Shown in pieces: positions 27,142-35,372 of a stretch of 36,805 bases of DNA (the stretch's first letter is position 1; each line of letters starts with the position of its first letter). The position numbers were made by a program, and so were the translations under genes. The stretch is taken from contig NZ_LATL02000154.1 of assembly GCF_000972705.2 (NCBI RefSeq), forward strand, positions 1 to 36,805, written 5' to 3'. The stretch comes from Limnoraphis robusta CS-951. Lineage in GTDB: Bacteria; Cyanobacteriota; Cyanobacteriia; Cyanobacteriales; Microcoleaceae. The notes beneath the pieces were generated by a model that saw only the letters and a program-made list of their open reading frames with translations, did not search any database and was not told where the DNA came from.

Positions 27142-27183
27142 GTATCAAAAAATACAAAAACTTAAAAAAATCTCCTTTAAGAT
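27142..27183 (+). promoter_or_regulatory. NtcA-activated promoter of modA
   Basis: GTA (27142-27144), eight bases, TAC (27153-27155) is an exact NtcA-box core. After 22 bases comes TAAGAT (27178-27183), which fits the TAN3T -10 box. GTAN8TAC-N22-TAN3T is the classic class II NtcA promoter of cyanobacteria. NtcA is activated by 2-oxoglutarate under nitrogen limitation, so molybdate uptake would be switched on with nitrogen fixation. The ATG of modA follows 41 bases later. Binding itself is inference. Confidence 0.75.
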
Positions 27184-27224
27184 AGCAAGCGTGTTTTACA
27201 TTTGTTAAATAAACTAGCACCTGA

Positions 27225-28013
27225 ATGAATCGTCGCCGCATCATCAACCTGGCTTGTGGGTTTGTCTTTTCCTTGCTATTAGCTGTTGGCTGTAGTCAAA
27301 CTAGCCCACAAACCTCAGCACAAACTGAATTAATCATTTCCGCCGCCGCCAGTCTTACCGACGCGATGAACGCCATTCAACCCCTTTATCAGCAGGAAAA
27401 CCCCGAAGTTAAACTGACTTATAATTTTGGCCCTTCTGGTTCCTTGCAACAACAAATTGAACAAGGCGCTCCCGTTGATGTGTTTATTTCTGCTGCCCCT
27501 AAACAAATGAACGACTTAGAAGAAAAAGGACTATTACTGTCAGGAACTCGCAAAGATTTATTGAAAAATGCTATAGTTCTGATTGTTCCAAAGGCTAATC
27601 CTAAAGTGAAAACCTTCCAAGATTTGATGAATGGTAAAGTCGGGAAAATTGGCATTGGTGAACCCGAAAGTGTTCCAGCAGGGAGGTATGCTAAGGAAGT
27701 CCTAACCTCTATGAATATGTACGATAAACTTCAGCCAAAATTGGTTTTTGCTAAAGATGTGCGCCAAGTTTTGACCTACGTTGAAACCGGAAATGTTGAT
27801 GCGGGAATGGTTTATACAACTGATGCAAAAATTTCTGATAAAATCTCCATTGTTGCTACAGCACCCGCCGGATCACATTCTCCGATTATTTATCCAATTG
27901 CTGTTATTAAAGATAGCAAAAACCCTGAAGCCGCTAAAGGATTTGTTAGCTTTTTATCCAGTAATACTGCGAAATCTGTATTTGAACGCTATGGTTTTGG
28001 GTTAGCCAATTAA
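27225..28013 (+). CDS. modA: Molybdate ABC transporter substrate-binding lipoprotein
   Basis: ModA is the periplasmic molybdate-binding protein. The 262-residue precursor has a lipoprotein signal ending in LLLAVGC, with the lipid-carrying cysteine at 23. The mature domain shows ISAAASLTDAMNAIQPLYQQ, YNFGPSGSLQQQIEQGAPVDVFISAAPKQM, and VETGNVDAGMVYTTDA, all typical of ModA, with oxyanion-binding serines in ISAAAS and GPSGS. It is transcribed with modBC, 76 bases downstream. It is the molybdenum source for FeMo-co. The ribosome-binding site is weak. Confidence 0.95.
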   Translation: MNRRRIINLACGFVFSLLLAVGCSQTSPQTSAQTELIISAAASLTDAMNAIQPLYQQENPEVKLTYNFGPSGSLQQQIEQGAPVDVFISAAPKQMNDLEEKGLLLSGTRKDLLKNAIVLIVPKANPKVKTFQDLMNGKVGKIGIGEPESVPAGRYAKEVLTSMNMYDKLQPKLVFAKDVRQVLTYVETGNVDAGMVYTTDAKISDKISIVATAPAGSHSPIIYPIAVIKDSKNPEAAKGFVSFLSSNTAKSVFERYGFGLAN

Positions 28014-28057
28014 TTCCGGGTGTAAGCCAATTAATTCCGGGTGCAAGCCTTGCACCC
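28004..28057 (+). repeat. Tandem duplication and palindrome between modA and modBC
   Basis: A 21-base segment (AGCCAATTAATTCCGGGTGTA) occurs twice in a row from 28004, differing at one base, and spans the modA stop codon. The second copy runs into a near-perfect palindrome, GGGTGCAAG (28039-28047), one base, CTTGCACCC (28049-28057), then CCTACG. It looks like a small dispersed palindromic element inserted after modA. Confidence 0.65.
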
Positions 28058-28089
28058 CTACGAAGTTATCTAACCTTATAAATAGATTC

Positions 28090-29982
28090 ATGTTTGAAGA
28101 AATTTTTTCTGATTTATCTCCCGCCTGGATTTCCTTTCGAGCTGCAATTATTTCCACTATTATCACTTTCTTTTTAGGGATAATTGCGGCTCGTTTAATG
28201 TTCAGTTATCGCGGCAAAGGCAAAGGATTAATTGATAGTATTTTAACCGCTCCTCTCGTTTTACCGCCAACCGTTGTGGGTTTTCTGCTCTTACTTTTAT
28301 TTGGCCGAAATGGGCCTTTTGGAAAATTTTTTGCAAGCCTTAACTTTTCTATAATTTTCACTTGGTATGCGACTGTTATTGCTGCGACAGTCGTTGCATT
28401 TCCCTTAATGTATAAAACGGCTTTAGGTGCGTTTAAACAAATTGATAGCAGCTTATTAGCCTGTGCGAGAACGTTAGGCGCTTCTGAATGGACGATTTTT
28501 TGGCGAGTCATGCTTCCCCTTGCTAAACCTGGATTATTCTCAGGAACAATGCTAGCTTTTGCTCGTTCTTTGGGTGAATTTGGGGCAACTTTAATGTTAG
28601 CAGGAAGTATTCCCGGACGCACTCAAACCATCCCCGTTGCTATCTTTTTTGCGGCTGAAGGTGGCAGAATGGATGTAGCTTTTGCCTGGGTTGTGGTTAT
28701 TTTAGTCATTTCTTTAGGCATTATTACGGCGGTCAATTGGTCAGAAGAATCGAGTTATATAAAAGGTGTAAAAGCCCAAAAATTAAAAGATCCTTTGGGG
28801 AATTATGGATATCGTTACCTTCATATTTCTGAGACAATTTCCCAACCAGAACTCCTTGTTAATATCCAAAAACAACTGCAAAATTTTGTTTTAGATGTGT
28901 CTTTCAGTACCCACAATCAACCATTAGGGTTGTTAGGCGGTTCTGGTGCCGGGAAAAGCTTTATTTTGCGCTGTATTGCGGGTTTAGAAACACCAGATCG
29001 CGGTCAAATTATCCTCAACGGACGGGTACTTTATGACTCCGAACGAGGGATTAATTTACCCAGTTCTCAGCGAAATATTGGCTATTTATTCCAAAATTAT
29101 GCACTATTTCCTCATCTAACGATAGCTGAAAATATTGCGTTTGCTTTACCAAAAGGGTTATCTTCTAGTATAATTAAACAACAGGTGGAACGACAGCTTA
29201 TTTCTGTTCAATTAGGCGGAATGGGCGATCGCTATCCTCGTGAACTTTCCGGGGGTCAACAGCAACGGGTGGCGTTAGCGAGGGCGTTAGCGAGTCAACC
29301 GGAAGCATTATTGCTGGATGAACCGCTTTCAGCGTTAGATACTCATCTGCGTGATCAAGTCGAAAAATTGATTATTTCAACGGTTCAGCATCACGATGGA
29401 GTAACATTATTTGTAACTCACAATTTAGAAGAAGCCTATCGGGTTTGTGAGAATTTATTAGTGATTGATAGCGGTGAAATTGTCGCTCAAGGAAGCAAAC
29501 AAGACATCTTTGAACATCCCTCTGTTTTTAGAGTCGCACAATTAACCGGATGTAAGAACTTCTCACCTGCTGTTGTTGTGAATAAACATCAAATTGAAGC
29601 GATTGACTGGGGATGTATTTTACAAACCGTTGAACCGATTCCTGATACCCTTTCTCATGTCGGATTTCGCGCTCATCAATTTACCTTTCTAGAAGACAAA
29701 AATCATCCCAATACTTTCCCCTGTTGGCTAGCGATGACCAGTGAAACCCAACACCGCATGACACTTTTCCTGAAACTTCATCGACCCTCAAATAGTCCTG
29801 AAGATTATCATTTACAAGCAGAAGTTTTTAAGGAAAAATGGGAAAAATTTAAAAATCGTCCGTTTCCTTGGTTTGTTCATCTTGCTCCCGATCGCTTACT
29901 TCTTCTCAGTCCAAGCCCTGAAAAAATGAGTAAAATGAACACTTCCGATCAAAATATAAAAGTGATGGAAATTAAGAATTGA
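28090..29982 (+). CDS. modBC: Fused molybdate ABC permease-ATPase ModBC
   Basis: This 630-residue protein fuses the permease ModB (about 1-225, several membrane helices, with EFGATLMLAGSIPGRTQTIPVAIF) to the ATPase ModC. The ATPase has Walker A GGSGAGKS (near 283), signature LSGGQQQRVALARALA (near 387), Walker B ALLLDEPLSALD (near 408) and the H-loop FVTHNLEEA (near 441). The region after 465 is an accessory domain and is shorter or more diverged than a full double molybdate-binding TOBE domain. Such modB-modC fusions are known in cyanobacteria. The start MFEEIFSDLSPAWISFRAAI is standard for ModB. Confidence 0.95.
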   Translation: MFEEIFSDLSPAWISFRAAIISTIITFFLGIIAARLMFSYRGKGKGLIDSILTAPLVLPPTVVGFLLLLLFGRNGPFGKFFASLNFSIIFTWYATVIAATVVAFPLMYKTALGAFKQIDSSLLACARTLGASEWTIFWRVMLPLAKPGLFSGTMLAFARSLGEFGATLMLAGSIPGRTQTIPVAIFFAAEGGRMDVAFAWVVVILVISLGIITAVNWSEESSYIKGVKAQKLKDPLGNYGYRYLHISETISQPELLVNIQKQLQNFVLDVSFSTHNQPLGLLGGSGAGKSFILRCIAGLETPDRGQIILNGRVLYDSERGINLPSSQRNIGYLFQNYALFPHLTIAENIAFALPKGLSSSIIKQQVERQLISVQLGGMGDRYPRELSGGQQQRVALARALASQPEALLLDEPLSALDTHLRDQVEKLIISTVQHHDGVTLFVTHNLEEAYRVCENLLVIDSGEIVAQGSKQDIFEHPSVFRVAQLTGCKNFSPAVVVNKHQIEAIDWGCILQTVEPIPDTLSHVGFRAHQFTFLEDKNHPNTFPCWLAMTSETQHRMTLFLKLHRPSNSPEDYHLQAEVFKEKWEKFKNRPFPWFVHLAPDRLLLLSPSPEKMSKMNTSDQNIKVMEIKN

Positions 29983-30024
29983 TCAAAAAATAAAGCGTTA
30001 GAGGGTTAATCAAATGGTAGGTTG

Positions 30025-30459
30025 GGTTGAGGAACGAAACCCAACAAAGGGTTATGAAAACCACAAAAAAAGTAGTAGCTTCGGTTGAGGAACGAAACCC
30101 AACAAAGGGTTATGAAAACCACAAAAAAAGTAGTAGCTTCGGTTGAGGAACGAAACCCAACAAAGGGTTATGAAAACCACAAAAAAAGTAGTAGCTTCGG
30201 TTGAGGAACGAAACCCAACAAAGGGTTATGAAAACCACAAAAAAAGTAGTAGCTTCGGTTGAGGAACGAAACCCAACAAAGGGTTATGAAAACCACAAAA
30301 AAAGTAGTAGCTTCGGTTGAGGAACGAAACCCAACAAAGGGTTATGAAAACCACAAAAAAAGTAGTAGCTTCGGTTGAGGAACGAAACCCAACAAAGGGT
30401 TATGAAAACCACAAAAAAAGTAGTAGCTTCGGTTGAGGAACGAAACCCAACAAAGGGTT
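30025..30459. repeat. 58-bp tandem repeat array, 7 full copies plus a half copy
   Basis: Units begin GGTTGAGGAACGAAACCCAA at 30025, 30083, 30141, 30199, 30257, 30315, 30373 and 30431, a constant 58-base step. Copies look identical over their full length; the eighth stops after 29 bases. The first copy follows GTTGG, and with it forms GTTGGGTT/AAACCCAAC arms around GAGGAACG. There are no spacers, so it is not a CRISPR array. 58 is not a multiple of three, and each unit has TGA in GGTTGAGG, so no long frame is open. The whole 29983-30505 spacer holds nothing else I can identify. Confidence 0.97.
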
Positions 30460-30505
30460 CTGGAAGAATGAGGGCGAAACTTACAGATCACATCAATTCA
30501 TTCAA

Positions 30506-30970
30506 TTACTTAGAAACCGGCTCGACTGGTTTTGCTTGTTCTATATCTTCTACATCTTCTGAGGAGAAGGTGAGAAAATTACCAAAAACTCCAATGGTTT
30601 GATAGCGGTGATCGACTAAATCTGTGGTATAAATGCTAAACAGTACCGCATTCTGACGCTGAGTTGAATTATCAATATATTTCTTAATCGTTCCCCGTTG
30701 AGTCGTCAACAAAGATTGACAAGCATCAACTAAAGATCCTGAAATCCCACTCAACAGATCAGGGACATTAGATTCCTTACACCAGTTTTCTTTTGCTTCT
30801 GCTGCTAATCTACCCGAAGCATAATTCAAATATTCTTCTCGTTCGGGATTGGTCAGATACATGGTACCGGCTAAAATGGCTAATACAATCGCGCCTTTGC
30901 CAAAAAAATCACCCCAATTCGGCTTAAACCCGCCCGAATTATCTTTTTTCCGATCAAAAGTCCCTAACAT
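30506..30970 (-). CDS. DUF4359 family protein, single-pass membrane
   Basis: A 154-residue protein resembling the cyanobacterial DUF4359 family, function unknown. It has a short basic cytoplasmic N-terminus (MLGTFDRKKDNSGGFKP), one membrane helix (about 25-43, GAIVLAILAGTMYLTNP), then an outer or periplasmic domain with NPEREEYLNYASGRLAAEAKENWC and three cysteines in all, and a final beta-rich part (NAVLFSIYTTDLVDHRYQTIGVFGNFLTF). The acidic tail DVEDIEQAKPVEPVSK may be unstructured. It lies convergent to the modBC/repeat region. Family recognition is by memory of the pattern NP--E-Y--YAS. Confidence 0.75.
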   Translation of the reverse strand: MLGTFDRKKDNSGGFKPNWGDFFGKGAIVLAILAGTMYLTNPEREEYLNYASGRLAAEAKENWCKESNVPDLLSGISGSLVDACQSLLTTQRGTIKKYIDNSTQRQNAVLFSIYTTDLVDHRYQTIGVFGNFLTFSSEDVEDIEQAKPVEPVSK

Positions 30971-31134
30971 TTGAGATATTCCCCTACTTTAACGCTTTAC
31001 TTTAACCTTATCCTTCATTTCCAAGTTAGTCAATTCCGGATATAAACCCGAGTTGAGGAAGGATGAGGGATGAATGATTCAAGGTCTGTGTCCCCATCCT
31101 TTGCCGTTAAGCAAATCTCCTCATCCCATTGTTT

Positions 31135-32106
31135 CTAATTTTCTGCTTGACCCGATTTGATGTGATTGATTTGCTGTTGTAACTCGTCAATTTGACGCCG
31201 TAACGTCTCGACTTCATCAGTAGATTCTTCGACTTCGACTTCAACAACCCCTTCAGAAACCGTTTGTTTATAGTTTCCTAAACGAATTTGTCGATAGTCC
31301 TCAGAATTTGCCCAATCCCGTAAATATTGAAGACGTTCAACGGGGAAAGGATGAGTTAACATTCCCCCTTGACCGCCGTTATACAGCAAAAATTTATACA
31401 CTTGATTTAAACCATCGCTATCAAGATTCTGATACTGTTCAGATTGACGCATAAACTCATCCAAAGAACATTCAGAAGCGTATTTACCACTGACTCCTGC
31501 CATCGTCATCATCGACTGAGTAACACATTTTAGATCATCTGTTACCAACAACGCCGCCCGGTCAGCCGAAAGTTCTGCTTTGCGTCGCCATTCATAAAAA
31601 GCATAAATCAATCCACTGCTGACTAAATTCCCTAATCCCATTGTCATTTCTCCAATGGTCGAAGCCACACCCATCGCCCAAATAGCCATCTGATTTAAAA
31701 TCGGATGACCACACTTAATATGTCCGAGTTCATGGGCTAAAACGGCTCGTAATTGGGCTTGATCGACGAGATCTAATAAACCTGTATTCAGGACAATATA
31801 GGGACGTTCTTGACCCAAAGCATAACTGTTGACCTGGGGATTTTGTGCTACAAATAAAACAGGTTCATTCAAGACATCGAGATCGCGGACACATTCGCGA
31901 AAAAGATGATAAATGCTGGCATATTGACGCGGCCCGACTTGAATACTATTGCCCATCAGGTAAACGTATTGAGGCCGTTCATAGACAAATTCAACAAACT
32001 TACTGGCAATTAAATCAAACCCCGGAACACTGCGGAGGGCAATTTCCGCTTGTTTGTCGAGGGGATGACGAAAGGCTTCACTTGAAATTCCGGTGTAAGT
32101 TGGCAT
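31135..32106 (-). CDS. M48 family zinc metallopeptidase
   Basis: A soluble M48 protease of 323 residues. The zinc motif is HELGH (125-129) with third ligand candidate E178 in KAELSADRAAL. The start MPTYTGISSEAFRHPLDKQAEIALRSVPGFDLIASKFVEF is typical for the cyanobacterial form without obvious membrane anchors. The segment IWAMGVASTIGEMTMGLGNLVSSGLIYAFYEW (about 141-173) is hydrophobic and could be membrane-associated. The C-terminus (about 275-320) forms a predicted coiled coil with acidic VEVEVEESTDEVETLRRQIDELQQQI. The protein is probably a quality-control protease; it has no known link to nitrogen fixation. Confidence 0.9.
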   Translation of the reverse strand: MPTYTGISSEAFRHPLDKQAEIALRSVPGFDLIASKFVEFVYERPQYVYLMGNSIQVGPRQYASIYHLFRECVRDLDVLNEPVLFVAQNPQVNSYALGQERPYIVLNTGLLDLVDQAQLRAVLAHELGHIKCGHPILNQMAIWAMGVASTIGEMTMGLGNLVSSGLIYAFYEWRRKAELSADRAALLVTDDLKCVTQSMMTMAGVSGKYASECSLDEFMRQSEQYQNLDSDGLNQVYKFLLYNGGQGGMLTHPFPVERLQYLRDWANSEDYRQIRLGNYKQTVSEGVVEVEVEESTDEVETLRRQIDELQQQINHIKSGQAEN

Positions 32107-32135
32107 AGGATGTGTAATACCATTTCTTTCTAATT

Positions 32136-32214
32136 ATGCAGCTTTTTTCGATCCCCCCGCCTGCGGCTTCCCCCCTTACTAAGGGGGGCTGGGGGGATAA
32201 ATTAGATGCAGCTT
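32136..32214. repeat. GC-rich cruciform element flanked by 9-bp direct repeats (MITE-like)
   Basis: ATCCCCCC (32151-32158) pairs with GGGGGGAT (32191-32198), and inside it CCCCCCTT (32170-32177) pairs with AAGGGGGG (32181-32188). ATGCAGCTT occurs on each side at 32136-32144 and 32206-32214, as expected for a target-site duplication. The 61 bases between them would be a very small non-autonomous element. The remainder up to 32368 holds the promoter of the next gene and no ORF. Confidence 0.6.
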
Positions 32215-32368
32215 CATAAAGAATTGGTGTAAGGTTAAATTTAATATCAAAGACCAATCAGGCTGATCGCAGATAGAGATTTCGATCTCTTGGGTCTGAC
32301 ATTATTATGTTGACAAATTTCTCAAGGTAGCGGCAAATGATAGAAACAACAGTATTTTATTTCATGCA

Positions 32369-33046
32369 ATGGAGGTATGGGTGAGTTATCCCCTGAAAAT
32401 CGGTTCTGCGATCGCTTTTTTGATGACTACTGCTAGTTTAGCTGGATGTGGCTTAGTCTTCCATTCCATCCAGCGACAGGTGATAGAAGTAGCTTCTTAT
32501 CTAACAGGTGTAATGGAAACAACCGCCCAAGCCGAAGCTTCTCCCAATTCGCCCAGTGTTCGCATGACGGCTTGTGTGGTGGAAGTGGCTGATGCTGAGG
32601 AGATTACCCAGCGTTCCCCCTCTATTTTTCTCTACCAAGAACAGGCGATGACGGATAAGCTCTATAAACCCTACCGTCAGCGTTTTTTACAGATTTCTCC
32701 CAGTGCCGATAGTCAGAAGGTGGAGTCGGCGACGTTTATCCCTCCTAAGCCCGAAGCCTGGGCTAATTTATGTAACAAACCCCAGTCCGAACGTCAGGTT
32801 ACGGTTAAGGATATTGGGGAGTATCGCTGTAGTGTTTTTCTGGAGTTGGCGGGTTCTCGATATATTGGGAAAACCCAACCCGATGGTTGTCCCGTTAATT
32901 ATCGAGGTGCTGTCAAAGTCACCAATAGTATCACTTTGGACGCCGAAAGCATGGATACTTTGGATCGCGGATACGACCAAGAGGGAAATCAGATCTGGGG
33001 CGCTGAAAATCAACCCTATCAATATCGACGTATCAAGTCCAACTAA
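32369..33046 (+). CDS. CpcT/CpeT-family chromophore lyase-like lipoprotein
   Basis: The C-terminal 150 residues match the CpcT/CpeT family, which attaches bilins to phycobiliproteins. Key phrases are IFLYQEQAMTDKLYKPYRQRFLQI, YRCSVFLELAGSRYIGKTQPDGCPVNYRGAVKVTNSITLDAESMDTLDRGYDQEGNQIWG. Unlike cytoplasmic lyases it has a hydrophobic leader and a lipobox (LAGC, cysteine near 27), which predicts export and lipid anchoring. That makes classic phycobilisome lyase activity doubtful; it may bind bilins or act elsewhere. The ATG at 32369 is possible, but the GTG at 32381 follows GGAGG at a short distance, so the start may be there. Confidence 0.75.
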   Translation: MEVWVSYPLKIGSAIAFLMTTASLAGCGLVFHSIQRQVIEVASYLTGVMETTAQAEASPNSPSVRMTACVVEVADAEEITQRSPSIFLYQEQAMTDKLYKPYRQRFLQISPSADSQKVESATFIPPKPEAWANLCNKPQSERQVTVKDIGEYRCSVFLELAGSRYIGKTQPDGCPVNYRGAVKVTNSITLDAESMDTLDRGYDQEGNQIWGAENQPYQYRRIKSN

Positions 33047-33178
33047 TTGCAGTTATTCCCAATCCTTAAATATTTTAGGTGATGTATTTTAACAGTTTAG
33101 AATCAATATAACAATGCTTTATTTTGATACCATAACAAGGCAAGCTAGAGTTTGAAGTGAATCAAGGGAGAAAGAGCC

Positions 33179-33796
33179 ATGATGCTCAAAGCCAAAGATA
33201 TTATGACGACTGATGTCGTGACCATTCGCGGTTCAGACACCGTTGCTGAAGCAGTCAAGAAAATGAACTCTCAAGGACTGCGGGCTTTAATTGTTCAACG
33301 TCGCCACGACCAAGACGCTTATGGTATTGTCACCGAAACTGACATTATTTACAAAGTCGCCGCTTTCGGTAAAGACCCCAAACAGATGCGAGTTTATGAG
33401 ATTATGACGAAACCCTGCATCGTCGTTAACCCTGACCTGGGTGTAGAATATGTGGCTCGTTTGTTTGCTCAGACTCACATTCATTTAGCACCCGTCATTC
33501 AAGATACCTTGCTCGGGGTGATTTCTATTAGTGATATCCTCAAAAAAGGTGATTTCGTCGAGAAGCCTAAAGCGCTTTTACTCGAAGATCGTATTCAAGA
33601 AGCCATTGTAGAAGCTCGGGCGACTTGTGCTGAAAACGGCCCAACTTCCAAAGAATGTGCTGCGGCTTGGGATATTGTAGAAGAATTACAAGCCGAAGCA
33701 GCACACCAAAAAGCTGAACGAATTGAGAAAACAGCCTTTGAGGTTTACTGCGACGAAAATCCAGATGCTTTTGAAGCTCGGGTTTACGATAATTAA
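33179..33796 (+). CDS. CBS-CP12 fusion protein with cysteine-containing CP12 domain
   Basis: Paralogue of the protein at 2879-3535, with near-identical CBS regions (DIMTTDVVTIRG, MRVYEIMTKPCIVVNPDLGVEYVARLFA). The 205-residue product carries a CP12 tail (about 140-205): ATCAENGPTSKECAAAWDIVEELQAEAAHQ, keeping the N-terminal cysteine pair and the AWD-VEEL motif, and ending YCDENPDAFEARVYDN, where the second cysteine of the C-terminal pair is replaced by alanine. So only the N-terminal disulfide seems possible. CBS-CP12 proteins are known in cyanobacteria and may couple AMP/ATP sensing to Calvin-cycle control. The start (33179 or 33182) has GGGAGAAAG upstream. Confidence 0.88.
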   Translation: MMLKAKDIMTTDVVTIRGSDTVAEAVKKMNSQGLRALIVQRRHDQDAYGIVTETDIIYKVAAFGKDPKQMRVYEIMTKPCIVVNPDLGVEYVARLFAQTHIHLAPVIQDTLLGVISISDILKKGDFVEKPKALLLEDRIQEAIVEARATCAENGPTSKECAAAWDIVEELQAEAAHQKAERIEKTAFEVYCDENPDAFEARVYDN

Positions 33797-34097
33797 AGTT
33801 TGTTCATCAATCTGATGGGCTGAAAGTGGATCTATTTGGAAATAAATTTGCATCTATCTCCAGATAGATCCATACCCAACCAAAAGTCTTATTTTGACAG
33901 GAATAGCGTCAATAATTTTCAGGAAAACCTAATATTTTATCAAGAGATACAACTGCGGATTTCGGATATAAACGGATCATTTAAATATAAGCTTATTCTC
34001 ATCTTCGGAACCTTTTTTATTCCTCTATCGACAAAACAAAGAGGGTCAAACTAAAATAAACATAAACAACCGATAAAACGCTTAGGAGGCTAAGAAA
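33797..34097. other. 301-base spacer with no clear gene
   Basis: A 72-codon frame at 33836-34054 has no ribosome-binding site, no family features and odd composition, so I do not call it. The spacer is AT-rich and ends in TTAGGAGG, the ribosome-binding site of the next gene. I see no terminator with a T-run after the CBS-CP12 gene. Confidence 0.5.
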
Positions 34098-34625
34098 ATG
34101 AAATCTCAACTTTTAGGAATAGTTGGCATATTAATTCCTCTGGTTATTGTTGCTCCCTCTATTGCTCAACTGAATACTAACAACTCTGATGTCTTTCTCC
34201 GGGGAGAGGCGAGATCTTGTCAGGGATGTAATCTCCAAGGTGCTGATCTCAGTAATACCCGCCGTGTTAATGCTCAACTCCGACAAGCCGATCTCACAGG
34301 AGCCAATCTCAGCGATGGTTATTTTGAAGGCTCTTATTTTACCTGTGCTAATCTCAGCAAGTCCAATTTAAAAAATGCTGAATTTCCCTACGCAAACTTC
34401 GTTGATGCTAACCTCAGTGGTGCTGATTTGAGCGGTGCTGATTTGAGTAAAACTGATCTCAGTGGTGCCATTATAGATAGCACAACCAATCTAACAGGAG
34501 CAAACTTAGACGGCGCGAAACTCTGGGATGCAAAAACGATTTATACAAACGGAATGAATTTATCTAACATTCCCCGTAATGACAACATCGAACAACAACG
34601 AGTAAAATGTAATAATACTCGATAA
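34098..34625 (+). CDS. Secreted pentapeptide-repeat protein
   Basis: The 175-residue protein begins with a signal peptide (MKSQLLGIVGILIPLVIVAPSIA, cleavage likely after about 23). It then has 15 or more A(D/N)LxX repeats (ANLSDGYFEG, ANLSGADLSGADLSKTDLSG) that form a right-handed quadrilateral beta-helix. Cysteines at C39 and C42 (SCQGCN) lie at the start of the helix and match a pattern seen in other secreted cyanobacterial pentapeptide proteins. A strong TTAGGAGG precedes the ATG. The role is unknown; pentapeptide proteins act in many settings. Confidence 0.88.
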   Translation: MKSQLLGIVGILIPLVIVAPSIAQLNTNNSDVFLRGEARSCQGCNLQGADLSNTRRVNAQLRQADLTGANLSDGYFEGSYFTCANLSKSNLKNAEFPYANFVDANLSGADLSGADLSKTDLSGAIIDSTTNLTGANLDGAKLWDAKTIYTNGMNLSNIPRNDNIEQQRVKCNNTR

Positions 34626-34663
34626 ACAGGATTCAGGTTGAGAGTTGACAAAAAAAGTAATGC

Positions 34664-34692
34664 TCCCTCCTGTTGGATAAACGTAGGAGGGA
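34664..34692. terminator. Stem-loop after the pentapeptide gene
   Basis: TCCCTCCT (34664-34671) and AGGAGGGA (34685-34692) pair perfectly with a 13-base loop, 38 bases beyond the stop. There is no T-run on the plus strand, so it is a weak terminator candidate. Confidence 0.5.
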
Positions 34693-34778
34693 AATTGACC
34701 TCAATATTTGCAAAATCTCAAGACAATGTTAGTCTATCTCTAGATTGAACTATTCTTGTTAGAGTTAGGCTACAGAAG

Positions 34779-35255
34779 ATGAAAACCAAAACCTCACCCC
34801 CACTCACTCCCGAACAATATCAAGCTAAAATCGAGACTGTTATTAACACTCTCAAACAAGACTTACCCACCCTGTTTGAGAAAGATATCTCCTACGAGAT
34901 TTATACCTCAGACATTTACTTTACTGACCCTGTTAATACGTTTAAATGGAAATTTAACTATAGAATCATCTTTTGGACGTTGCGATTTCATGCGGGTTTA
35001 TTTTTTCGCGAAATTTACTTTGATTTGCATCAAGTTCAACAAACCGCAGTTGATCTGATTACCGCAGACTGGACAGTAAGAGGAACCCTACGACTTCCCT
35101 GGAAACCGCAAATTTTCTTCAATGGTTCCTCCGCTTACCACCTCAACAACCAAGCTTTAATCTATCGCCATGAAGATACTTGGGATCGTTCTCCCCAAAC
35201 AATTTTAAAACAGTTCTTTCAACGTCAGCCAAATTCAAACCCCGAAGAAAGATGA
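34779..35255 (+). CDS. DUF2358 family protein
   Basis: The 158-residue protein fits the DUF2358 family of cyanobacteria and plants (NTF2-like fold), function unknown. Matching phrases are LKQDLPTLFEKDISYEIYTSDIYFTDPVNTFKWKFNYRIIFWTLRFHAGLFF, ITADWTVRGTLRLPWKPQIFFNGSSAYHLN and HEDTWDRSPQTILKQFF. There is no signal peptide or membrane segment. It appears to be transcribed alone. The ATG lies after a weak ribosome-binding site, AGAAG. Confidence 0.85.
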   Translation: MKTKTSPPLTPEQYQAKIETVINTLKQDLPTLFEKDISYEIYTSDIYFTDPVNTFKWKFNYRIIFWTLRFHAGLFFREIYFDLHQVQQTAVDLITADWTVRGTLRLPWKPQIFFNGSSAYHLNNQALIYRHEDTWDRSPQTILKQFFQRQPNSNPEER

Positions 35256-35372
35256 AAGTCGAAACATCCCCCAATTGGGTTCGGTTTTACTCACTATAAC
35301 TTTGTTGGATTTTAGGTTAAACTAGGAACCACGTGAGCAATACATTTTTTCAAAAAATAAAAACGGTTAAAA

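Noticed and set aside
30025..30459. CRISPR array
   Set aside because: Units are contiguous and near identical over all 58 bases, with no variable spacers and no cas genes nearby.
30375..30602. 75-codon plus-strand gene out of the repeat array
   Set aside because: It is made of repeat units and then runs antisense over the end of the DUF4359 gene.
33836..34054. 72-codon gene between CBS-CP12 and the pentapeptide gene
   Set aside because: No ribosome-binding site, no recognisable sequence, and AT-rich spacer composition.
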